From an uncultured Prevotella sp. (GTDB lineage Bacteria > Bacteroidota > Bacteroidia > Bacteroidales > Bacteroidaceae): a DNA stretch of 31,558 bases. The DNA is taken from contig CAJLYG010000012.1 in the NCBI GenBank assembly GCA_905210845.1, forward strand, positions 1 through 31,558. The letters are read 5' to 3'. The translations under genes were made by a program, and so were the position numbers. This document shows, in pieces, positions 8,187-14,416 of this stretch. The notes below the pieces were generated by a model that was not told where the DNA came from, did not search any database, and saw only the letters and a program-made list of their open reading frames with translations. The stretch's first letter is position 1; every line of letters begins with the position of its first letter.

Positions 8187-9131
8187 ATGTATGATAAAGT
8201 TAAATTATGGTTGGATAGGTCGTCAGTTAGTGGGGAGTTTTCCACTATTGTCGATAACCTAAGCAAGGCAGTGGAACAAACCGACAGGCAGACAGGGGAA
8301 ACAAAAGTGTTTGGCAGTTTGGAGGGGCTTAAAGTTTCTATCTATGCCAATGGAATAAGCATTATTGGCAGTTTGCCAAAATACATGTATGCAAGCAACG
8401 TTTATCCACTTGACAGGCACACCACAAAGGAGGCATTAACCAAAATAAGCGACACACTTCATACAGATGTTAGCAGGGCAGATGTTACAGGGTTGGAGTT
8501 TGGCACGGTACTTTTGCTATCTCACAGGGTGGAAAGCTATTTGCAGCGTTTGGGGGAAACTCCAAAACTCCAAAGGGTACACTTTGAAGATGGCACTTTG
8601 TACTATAGAAGTAAATCAAGACTTCAACCCAAAACGCTTGCTTTTTATGACAAAGTAGCAGAGTGCAAGCACGGTGGGGTGGAAATGCCTACAGGGTTGG
8701 AGGGGCAGAACCTGTTAAAGTATGAACTTAGGCTAAATAGACGTTTACCAAAGCAGTTGAACGTTAGGGAGGTTAAAGCCGCAACCCTCACAGATAGGGA
8801 GTTTTATAAAGCCCTTATGCAGCGTTGGCAAAATGCCTACTTTTCAATCAGTAAGCAGAAACAAGTAAAAACAGATGTTATGAGTGAAATAAAGACCGTT
8901 TCAGACGCTTTCAATGTGTTTGTAGCAAGATTGATGGCAAATGCCAATAAAGACGTTGTAAGCGGCTTTATAGATGAACTCAAAGACGCTAAAGTTTTTG
9001 AGAATAGAAACTATTATGACAGACTTAAAAAGAAGATACAGGCTATTTCAGAAACGGCAGATGTAACGGTTACAGATGAACTTATAAAAGAGTTAGACAA
9101 TGCCGTTAAAAATAGCGGTGCATACCTGTAA
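8187..9131 (+). CDS. Replication initiator, phage/plasmid replication protein II/X family
   Basis: This 314-residue protein opens with MYDKVKLWLD and has the conserved order seen in Bacteroidetes II/X-type (filamentous-phage gene II/Phage_CRI-like) initiators: GSLPKYMYASN followed by a helix with alternating Thr/Lys, a SRADVTGLEFGT strand, TLYYRSKSR, KTLAFYDKVAE, and LLKYELRLNRRLPKQL. These proteins nick one strand at an origin to start rolling-circle replication. The last 90 residues are helical and probably mediate oligomerisation or host contacts. Start chosen at ATG 8187, 4 bp after the palindrome. There are no downstream morphogenesis genes as in inoviruses. Assignment to the family is by sequence feel and should be confirmed by profile search; the initiator role itself is well supported by the layout. 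Confidence 0.75.
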   Translation: MYDKVKLWLDRSSVSGEFSTIVDNLSKAVEQTDRQTGETKVFGSLEGLKVSIYANGISIIGSLPKYMYASNVYPLDRHTTKEALTKISDTLHTDVSRADVTGLEFGTVLLLSHRVESYLQRLGETPKLQRVHFEDGTLYYRSKSRLQPKTLAFYDKVAECKHGGVEMPTGLEGQNLLKYELRLNRRLPKQLNVREVKAATLTDREFYKALMQRWQNAYFSISKQKQVKTDVMSEIKTVSDAFNVFVARLMANANKDVVSGFIDELKDAKVFENRNYYDRLKKKIQAISETADVTVTDELIKELDNAVKNSGAYL

Positions 9132-9133
9132 AG

Positions 9134-9175
9134 TCTTTATAATAAGTTGTAGTTTGTATACAAAATTTGTACACA
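9134..9175 (+). repeat. 42-bp repeat, copy 2, downstream of rep and upstream of the 9211 gene cluster
   Basis: Second copy of the 8141-8182 repeat, in the same orientation, 993 bp away. The palindrome at 9155-9175 reads TGTATACAAA-A-TTTGTACACA. The three differences from copy 1 are at 9136, 9152 and 9158. It lies 35 bp before the next ATG, so the two copies could co-regulate rep and the following cluster, or act as recombination sites that would delete rep. Confidence 0.75.
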
Positions 9176-9210
9176 CGGCACGTTACTAAAGTAGTAAGTT
9201 ATTAGTTATT

Positions 9211-9567
9211 ATGGGTAGACAAAAGAATGATGGTAGGGGGAGGTTGGGAGGCAGAGCAAAAGGCACTCCAAACAAAGCCACTTCAACTTTTAAAGAATGG
9301 TTGGAGGGGCTTTTGAATGATAACAGGAAACAGATAGCGGCAGACCTAAAGGCAATAGCCCCCTATGAACGGCTAAAGATGTTAGAGCGGCTTTTATCCT
9401 ATGTGATGCCAAAGCAAGCAAACATAGGCATACAAGCCCAAATAGAGGCAGAGTATAAGGCTTTGCAGATGGCAATGCAAAACTTAGACGACACCACATT
9501 GGAAAAGATAGCAGAAAAGATGTACCAATTAGAGCAGAAAAACGAGATTAATGAAAATACAGATTAG
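9211..9567 (+). CDS. Small basic protein with GGRxKGTPNK motif, element-borne
   Basis: This 118-residue protein begins with a Gly/Arg/Lys-rich tail (GRGRLGGRAKGTPNKATSTF) that resembles an AT-hook-like minor-groove contact. Helices follow (FKEWLEGLLNDNRKQIAADL; PYERLKMLERLLSYVMP), then a Gln/Glu-rich C-terminus. Proteins of this design are common in Bacteroidetes phages and mobile elements, where they have no fixed name; one possibility is a small-terminase-like or nucleoid-type DNA-binding protein. The stop overlaps the next start by 17 bp, so translation is probably coupled. It is the first gene after the second operator repeat. Confidence 0.75.
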   Translation: MGRQKNDGRGRLGGRAKGTPNKATSTFKEWLEGLLNDNRKQIAADLKAIAPYERLKMLERLLSYVMPKQANIGIQAQIEAEYKALQMAMQNLDDTTLEKIAEKMYQLEQKNEINENTD

Positions 9568-9769
9568 CGACAAAGAAAGCACGGCACTACTCAAAGCGTG
9601 GCAATGTGGCTTTATAGATACCGACAAATTAGGGGCTTTGTGTGAAAAGATGGCAGAAAGCCTTTTGATGGTAAACGGCACACTAACACACCCCTTTGAA
9701 TATTTAATGATGGAGTTAGACAAACAAGATACACAGGCAACCCAAGACTATGAGAATAGAATTAAGTAA
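9551..9769 (+). CDS. Small hypothetical protein, paralogue A of a tandem pair
   Basis: This 72-residue protein (MKIQISDKESTALLKAWQCG...) overlaps the preceding gene by 17 bp and the following one by 20 bp. It aligns along its whole length with the protein at 9750: the shared core is S(D/N)(K/D)E(S/R)TALLKAW, then (I/E)(D/T)xD, LC.KMA, a Thr/Leu-His-Pro (T.HP) turn and (M/L)ELD(K/R). All-helical, acidic, with no signal peptide. I know no function for the family. Confidence 0.75.
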   Translation: MKIQISDKESTALLKAWQCGFIDTDKLGALCEKMAESLLMVNGTLTHPFEYLMMELDKQDTQATQDYENRIK

Positions 9770-9962
9770 CGATGAGCGCACGGCACTACTCAAAGCGTGG
9801 AAAAACAAGTATATTGAAACAGATGGCTTGCAAAGTCTTTGTTTGAAGATGGCAGTAGCCATTAACCAAAGCAGTAACCAAACTTTGCACCCCTATGTTA
9901 GGGCAATGTTGGAGTTAGATAGATTGATTAGCAGCTTAGATGATATAAGCCTTAGAGGGTAG
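9750..9962 (+). CDS. Small hypothetical protein, paralogue B of a tandem pair
   Basis: This 70-residue protein (MRIELSNDERTALLKAWKNK...) is a diverged copy of the one encoded immediately upstream, about 40 percent identical by eye over 58 residues. The 20-bp overlap in a different frame with its paralogue is unusual for a simple tandem duplication and implies later adjustment of the junction. No recognised domain. Confidence 0.75.
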   Translation: MRIELSNDERTALLKAWKNKYIETDGLQSLCLKMAVAINQSSNQTLHPYVRAMLELDRLISSLDDISLRG

Positions 9963-10062
9963 CCTCAACCCCCAAAAGAGTATTTGAATAGCAAACACTT
10001 GACAAAGTTTAACTTAAAGCTATTTGTTACTCAAATACTTACAAAAAACGTTTAACGTTTGC

Positions 10063-10096
10063 TTTGGCTACAGGTGGTTATTATCCACTATCTTTG
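10063..10096 (+). promoter_or_regulatory. Promoter of the 10124 gene
   Basis: TATCTTTG at 10089-10096 with TTTG at 10063-10066 (22-bp spacer). It overlaps the first codons of a longer reading from 10064, so it decides the start in favour of ATG 10124. Confidence 0.65.
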
Positions 10097-10123
10097 CAAC
10101 CGACAAACCAATATTATAACGAT

Positions 10124-10411
10124 ATGCAGACAATACAAGTAACAGACAGGGCAAAGCGGCTATTAGAACGCTTTGGCACATCAAGCGAGGTTGGAAACTC
10201 CTACACAGAGTTTCAAAGTGCAATGTTAGAGGCTATAGGGGCGGTTATAGGGCTATTGGAATACTATAATACCGATATACAGATAACGGGAGAAGATTTA
10301 GCGTCCCTGTTTGCACTCCAACAATATTCAGATTTGGCGGCAGAACTTCACAAAGGCTTTGTGGAGGCACAGGATAAAGCCAATATTAAGCCATTAGGAG
10401 CGGCAGACTAA
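10124..10411 (+). CDS. Small hypothetical protein, element-borne, with own promoter
   Basis: This 95-residue protein starts MQTIQVTDRAKRLLERFGTS. It is predicted all-helical: an amphipathic N-terminal helix, then a longer hydrophobic helix (MLEAIGAVIGLLEYYN), then two further helices with Ala/Glu/Leu content. No transmembrane segment is certain. It is the last gene before attR and is transcribed separately from the rep region, which fits a regulator or a cargo gene. I cannot assign a function. The chosen ATG lies 27 bp after the -7 element. Confidence 0.7.
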   Translation: MQTIQVTDRAKRLLERFGTSSEVGNSYTEFQSAMLEAIGAVIGLLEYYNTDIQITGEDLASLFALQQYSDLAAELHKGFVEAQDKANIKPLGAAD

Positions 10412-10463
10412 GGCACAAAGGGAATGAAACACACTAAAGAGCAATGAAACAATAAAAACGATA

Positions 10464-10531
10464 TACTTTTGCACTAACAAGTATTTCATTGGTTGGGGGC
10501 TATCCGTTGTGAAATGGGTAGCCCCTGTTTT
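10464..10531 (+). ncRNA. Candidate short transcript or terminator hairpin
   Basis: TACTTTTG (10464-10471) could start a transcript near 10478. A 10-bp stem (GGGGCTATCC 10496-10505 with GGGTAGCCCC 10516-10525, one G-U pair) followed by TGTTTT would end it near 10531, giving an RNA of about 55 bases. Equally, the hairpin could just terminate the 10124 gene. No -33 element is visible. Confidence 0.25.
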
Positions 10532-10642
10532 ATGCAGCAAATCCAAATTAGCCATTTTTTCTTAAAGTTTGACATTTGCCCTAAAATCAGTGTTAAGCCT
10601 CAACAGGGCAAAATAACTCTAAAAGCATATATTTTGTTATCT

Positions 10643-10662
10643 TTTGCACCCTATTTGCACCC
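10643..10662 (+). repeat. TTTGCACCC double site inside the right end
   Basis: TTTGCACCC at 10643 and 10654. The 20 bases are identical to 4881-4900; the similarity extends leftward so that 10628-10662 matches 4866-4900 at 32 of 35 positions. Candidate integrase arm sites at the second end. Confidence 0.6.
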
Positions 10663-10672
10663 TTTGAAAAGA

Positions 10673-10707
10673 AAAAGCCTTGTAAACGTTTGATTTACAA
10701 GGCTTTT
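10673..10707. terminator. Bidirectional terminator carried by the element next to attR
   Basis: A perfect 14-bp stem (10673-10686 with 10694-10707, loop 10687-10693) flanked by A and T runs on both sides. In the minus direction it lies 14 bases after the tRNA-Met 3' end and can replace the displaced original terminator at 4676. In the plus direction it can end element transcripts. Confidence 0.75.
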
Positions 10708-10720
10708 TTAGTAAATAAAA

Positions 10721-10734
10721 GTAGCGGGGGTGGG
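10721..10734. repeat. attR: 14-bp direct repeat within tRNA-Met
   Basis: Identical to 4718-4731. Here it continues into the rest of the tRNA gene, so this is the junction that keeps the tRNA intact. Confidence 0.85.
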
Positions 10735-10795
10735 CCACGATCCCACGACCTCCGGATTATGAATCCGACGCTCTAACCAGCTGAGCTATCCCGCC
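10722..10795 (-). tRNA. tRNA-Met (CAT), elongator type
   Basis: The minus strand folds as a tRNA of 74 bases: acceptor GGCGGGA, D arm GCTC...GAGC, anticodon arm TCGGA-TTCATAA-TCCGG with anticodon CAT, T arm GTGGG-ATCGTGG-CCCAC, acceptor 3' strand CCCCGCT, discriminator A. No encoded CCA. Oddities: A7 faces C66, G1 pairs with U72, and the T loop lacks the usual A58. The 3' acceptor strand and T-stem half lie within the att repeat. Isoleucine (lysidine-modified CAT) is a less likely identity given GGCGGGA and the Met-like anticodon arm. Confidence 0.9.
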
Positions 10796-10852
10796 ATCAT
10801 TTTCAGTGCAATAGGAATATATCGTTATAAAGCGATTTCTGAATTGCGAGTG

Positions 10853-10884
10853 CAAAGGTAACATAAAATTTGGTATCTGCCAAA
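10853..10884 (-). promoter_or_regulatory. Promoter of tRNA-Met
   Basis: On the minus strand TTTG (10884-10881) and TACCTTTG (10860-10853) are 20 bp apart. The bases after the -7 box are the same as after the tRNA-Gln promoter at 30365. Confidence 0.75.
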
Positions 10885-11040
10885 CAATTAGCTTATTTTT
10901 TATTGAATAGATTCAAAAAAAGAGTATAAATCACCATGTAGGATCGACTCTACATTGATAGATAGCGTCCCCTACCCTCTTTCCATACATAATTAGATCA
11001 TAAAAAACACAAAATTGAAAGGTTTCTCCTTTTTTTATAC

Positions 11041-11048
11041 TACTTTTG
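11041..11048 (+). promoter_or_regulatory. -7 element TACTTTTG upstream of the LptF/LptG gene
   Basis: TACTTTTG lies 35 bp before ATG 11083. A weak TTG at 11015-11017 is 23 bp upstream. Confidence 0.5.
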
Positions 11049-11082
11049 CAAACTGATACGTATCATCGCGTCAAAGATTTGA

Positions 11083-13047
11083 ATGAGAATATTCAGAATA
11101 AAGAAATTAGATATCTTCATACTTAAACAGTTTAGTCTGCTTTTCGTAGGTACATTCTTCATCTGCCAGTTTGTGCTGATGATGCAATTTTTATGGAGAT
11201 ATATTGACGACCTGATCGGCAAAGGACTATCCATGACGGTCCTGGTACAGTTTTTCTGGTACATGGGGCTCATGCTGGTCCCTCAGGCACTGCCTTTGGC
11301 TATCCTGCTTTCCTCTTTAATTACCTTTGGCAACTTAGGAGAAAGCTCTGAGCTTACAGCCATTAAGGCAGCAGGCATATCTTTGATGCAGGCTTTCCGT
11401 TCCTTGATTATCACTTGTTGCGTAATCTGCCTTTGTTCCTTTTATTTTCAAAATAACATTGGACCGGACTCCAACAACAAATTAGCCCAATTGATGATCT
11501 CAATGAAGCAGAAAAGTCCTGAGTTAGAGATCCCTGAGGGGATCTTCTATGATGGCATCCCCAACTGCAATATCTATGTGCAAAAAAAAGACTTGAAAAC
11601 GGGAAAGCTCTATGGTCTGATGATCTACCGCATGACAGCCAGTTATGAGGATGCCGCCATCATCCTTGCCGACTCTGGCATGATACAATCAACTGCTGAA
11701 AAAAAACATTTATTGCTCCACCTATGGAGTGGAGAATGGTTTGAGAACATGCAGTCACAAGAATTGGGGAACAGTGCGGCAGTTCCTTACCGCAGGGAGA
11801 CTTTCACTGCGAAGAAGATCCTCATTGACTTCGATAGTGACTTCAACATGACAGACGCGTCATCGCTATCGAACAATGCACGAGGGAAAAGCCTTGCTGA
11901 CCTGCGCACAGACTTGGACTCACTAAACCAAAGCTATGACAGCATCGGCAGAGCCTATTACCGAGACGAACAGATGATGTATTACCAGCAAGGGAAGATC
12001 AGCAAACAAGACTCTTTGCATGCCAAGAAATGGGCCTTGGCAAAATCGACAAACTATGACTCATTATTCAACAAGGCACCAGCGAATACCAAGACTCAAG
12101 CAATCAACCAAGCACTCGCGACCGTACAATCGGAAATGAGTGACTTGGAATTCAAAAGCATGATTACCAGTGATGGAGACAAGATCATCAGGCTCCACAA
12201 GATTGAGATGATCAATAAGTTCACGACAGCATTGATATGTATTGTCTTTTTCTTCATAGGGGCTCCATTAGGTGCTATCATTCGAAAAGGAGGTCTTGGC
12301 ATACCGGTCATTCTGTCTGTACTCATATACATTATTTATTATATACTCGACAACACAGGATATCGTATGGCACGACAAGGGATATGGGCAATCTGGTTTG
12401 GAAAGTCCATGGCCTTAGCCGTTCTTATTCCTTTGGCTGTTTTTGTCACCTACAAAGCCAACAATGATTCCGTCATTTTCAATATGGATATATACCGGAA
12501 CCTATTCCGGAAGTTGTTCGGACTACGCCTCCATCGCCATATCTTTGGGAAAGAAGTCATCATCAATGACCCTGAATACCATCAGGATGCAGACAAACTG
12601 AGGATAATTAGCACAGACGTGAGGGCCTATTCCAGGGAACATAACCTCAAGAAGGCTCCGAATATAATAAAGGTATTCTTTAAATACAAACCAGATCACG
12701 AGATAGAACGCATAGACAAAGAGATGGAAGAGGTTATTGAAGACCTGTCCAACACGAAAGACAAAGTCATCCTTCATCTCTTAAACGACTATCCTGTGCT
12801 TTCCACCAAGGCACACACCAGGCCTTTTGAACGTAGATGGATGAATATCGTCAGTTTCTTGATACTACCCGTTGGCTGGTTCCTCTATTTCCGGATGTGG
12901 AGATTCCGCCTCCGCTTACATCACGACCTCATCATCATCGACCGTACCAACCAGTCGATCCGTTCCCGTATCCGAACGATGGATGAGATTAAAGCAAAAG
13001 CTCTGCTCAAAGAAGCACAAGAAAAGAAAGACGCCCCTATTTATTAA
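11083..13047 (+). CDS. LptF/LptG (YjgP/YjgQ) family permease
   Basis: This 654-residue inner-membrane protein belongs to the permease family that, with LptB ATPase, extracts lipopolysaccharide from the inner membrane and feeds it to the periplasmic bridge. The N-terminus (KLDIFILKQFSLLFVGTFFI) and the first helices with GLSMTVLVQFFWYMGLMLVP and ALPLAILLSSLITFGNLGES match the conserved family block. A periplasmic beta-rich domain follows (about 120-345), then helices from about 365 (FTTALICIVFFFIGAPLGAI; GIPVILSVLIYIIYYILDN; SMALAVLIPLAVFV). Beyond residue 460 there is a long cytoplasmic extension with one more hydrophobic helix near 590, a Bacteroidetes feature. Which of LptF or LptG it is cannot be settled by eye. 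ribBA follows after 31 bp, probably cotranscribed. Confidence 0.88.
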   Translation: MRIFRIKKLDIFILKQFSLLFVGTFFICQFVLMMQFLWRYIDDLIGKGLSMTVLVQFFWYMGLMLVPQALPLAILLSSLITFGNLGESSELTAIKAAGISLMQAFRSLIITCCVICLCSFYFQNNIGPDSNNKLAQLMISMKQKSPELEIPEGIFYDGIPNCNIYVQKKDLKTGKLYGLMIYRMTASYEDAAIILADSGMIQSTAEKKHLLLHLWSGEWFENMQSQELGNSAAVPYRRETFTAKKILIDFDSDFNMTDASSLSNNARGKSLADLRTDLDSLNQSYDSIGRAYYRDEQMMYYQQGKISKQDSLHAKKWALAKSTNYDSLFNKAPANTKTQAINQALATVQSEMSDLEFKSMITSDGDKIIRLHKIEMINKFTTALICIVFFFIGAPLGAIIRKGGLGIPVILSVLIYIIYYILDNTGYRMARQGIWAIWFGKSMALAVLIPLAVFVTYKANNDSVIFNMDIYRNLFRKLFGLRLHRHIFGKEVIINDPEYHQDADKLRIISTDVRAYSREHNLKKAPNIIKVFFKYKPDHEIERIDKEMEEVIEDLSNTKDKVILHLLNDYPVLSTKAHTRPFERRWMNIVSFLILPVGWFLYFRMWRFRLRLHHDLIIIDRTNQSIRSRIRTMDEIKAKALLKEAQEKKDAPIY

Positions 13048-13078
13048 TTAAATATGTATTCTTTAAAAGACAAGACTT

Positions 13079-14290
13079 ATGGGAGAATTCAAATTAGATA
13101 GCATCGAAGATGCAGTCAAAGATTTCAAGGAAGGAAAGTTCGTGATCGTTGTTGACGACGAAGACCGGGAAAACGAAGGAGACTTGATCACTGCGGCAGA
13201 AATGATAACTCCTGAAAAGGTGAATTTCATGCTCAAGCATGCACGTGGTGTACTTTGCTCACCATTATCTATCAGTCGCTGCGATGAACTTGATTTGCCT
13301 CATCAGGTTATGGAAAACACCTCAATGCTTGGCACGCCGTTCACTGTGACCGTAGACAAGCTGGAAGGGTGTACGACCGGTGTATCGGCACACGATCGCG
13401 CAGAGACCATCTTAGCTTTGGCTGACCCAAAATCCACGCCAGAGACATTTGGACGTCCAGGGCATATTAATCCTCTTTATGCACAAGACAATGGGGTCCT
13501 GCGCAGAAGTGGTCATACGGAAGCAACCATCGATCTCTGTCGGCTTGCAGGACTCCGCCCTGCGGGTGCACTCATGGAGATCATGAACGAAGACGGTACT
13601 ATGGCGCGCCTCCCACAGCTGGTAGAATTTGCCCAGAAATACGGGATGAAAATAATATCCATCGCCGACCTCATTGCCTACCGACTGAAGAAAGAGACTT
13701 TGATAGAAGTAGGCAATGAAGTTGACCTGCCAACCATCTACGGGCATTTCCATCTCATACCTTTCCGACAGATCAGCAATGGATTAGAACACATGGCCCT
13801 CATCAAAGGAGAATGGGAACCCAATGAGCCTATCTTAGTCCGCGTGCACTCTTCTTGTGCAACTGGGGATATCCTTGGTAGCATGCGATGCGACTGCGGA
13901 GAGCAACTACACAAATCGATGCAGATGATAGAGAAAGAAGGGAAAGGAGTCTTGATTTACATGCAGCAAGAAGGACGCGGCATTGGATTGATGAACAAAA
14001 TTGCTGCATACAAATTACAAGAGGAAGGATATGACACAGTTGACGCCAACATCCATTTGGGATTCAAGCCCGATGAAAGGGACTATGGATGTGGAGCCCA
14101 GATGCTTCGCCATCTAGGAGTACACAAGATGCGGCTGATGACCAACAACCCCGTAAAGCGCGTTGGATTAGAATCTTACGGGTTAGAGATCGTTGAAAAT
14201 GTGCCCATTGAGATTACCCCGAACAAATACGACTACGAGTATCTGAAGACGAAAAAGAACAGGATGGGACATATATTACATTTGAAATAA
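13079..14290 (+). CDS. ribBA: Bifunctional 3,4-dihydroxy-2-butanone-4-phosphate synthase / GTP cyclohydrolase II
   Basis: This 403-residue enzyme carries the two entry reactions of riboflavin synthesis. Residues 1-200 are RibB (ribulose 5-phosphate to dihydroxybutanone phosphate plus formate): acidic loop [23 protein letters not shown], and [12 protein letters not shown]...[11 protein letters not shown]. Residues 205-403 are RibA (GTP opening to the diaminopyrimidine): zinc ligands in [20 protein letters not shown] (three Cys), [15 protein letters not shown], and the C-terminal [13 protein letters not shown]. Length is normal for RibBA fusions. Cytoplasmic, needs Mg2+ and Zn2+. No riboswitch-like leader is seen in the short gap behind the LptF/LptG gene. 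Confidence 0.97.
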   Translation: MGEFKLDSIEDAVKDFKEGKFVIVVDDEDRENEGDLITAAEMITPEKVNFMLKHARGVLCSPLSISRCDELDLPHQVMENTSMLGTPFTVTVDKLEGCTTGVSAHDRAETILALADPKSTPETFGRPGHINPLYAQDNGVLRRSGHTEATIDLCRLAGLRPAGALMEIMNEDGTMARLPQLVEFAQKYGMKIISIADLIAYRLKKETLIEVGNEVDLPTIYGHFHLIPFRQISNGLEHMALIKGEWEPNEPILVRVHSSCATGDILGSMRCDCGEQLHKSMQMIEKEGKGVLIYMQQEGRGIGLMNKIAAYKLQEEGYDTVDANIHLGFKPDERDYGCGAQMLRHLGVHKMRLMTNNPVKRVGLESYGLEIVENVPIEITPNKYDYEYLKTKKNRMGHILHLK

Positions 14291-14379
14291 CTAGATCAAG
14301 AATGTTTAAATGTTGTCACAATAAGGATTTGTTCGATAAAATATTGCCAACATTTTTTCGTTATAAGGAATAATTTGAT

Positions 14380-14387
14380 TAATTTTG
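14380..14387 (+). promoter_or_regulatory. -7 element of the aminotransferase gene
   Basis: TAATTTTG lies 30 bp before ATG 14417. It overlaps the codons of a longer in-frame reading from 14375, which therefore is not the start. Confidence 0.55.
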
Positions 14388-14416
14388 CAACGATAATATT
14401 AACAAGCATTCAATAT

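Larger units (their letters stand above)
10412..10720. other. Right-end non-coding segment of the element
   Basis: No credible gene. It holds two AATGAAACA repeats 20 bp apart (10423, 10443), a -7 like TACTTTTG at 10464-10471, a strong hairpin, the TTTGCACCC double site and a bidirectional terminator. A 66-codon frame at 10493 is low-complexity shadow. Confidence 0.6.
4718..10734 (+). mobile_element. 6.0-kb integrative element inserted in the tRNA-Met(CAT) 3' end
   Basis: The element is delimited by a 14-bp direct repeat that duplicates the tRNA-Met 3' end, with a tyrosine recombinase next to the left end. Contents in order: integrase, two unknown genes, terminator, excisionase-like HTH, an unknown gene, 42-bp repeat, II/X-type replication initiator, 42-bp repeat, three overlapping small genes including two paralogues, and a 95-residue unknown gene with its own promoter. 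All genes lie on the plus strand. Codon use differs from the chromosome (AT-richer, many AGG, GCA and TTA codons). No phage structural, Zot-type, relaxase, resistance or toxin gene is seen. It could be an integrated rolling-circle plasmid, a satellite of a filamentous phage, or a mobilizable element that relies on helper functions. Confidence 0.85.

Noticed and set aside
10493..10693. 66-codon frame at the right end of the element
   Set aside because: It runs through the hairpin, arm repeats and terminator, so it is a chance frame.
14375..14416. Longer start for the aminotransferase
   Set aside because: The -7 promoter box lies inside this stretch, so the start at 14417 is favoured.
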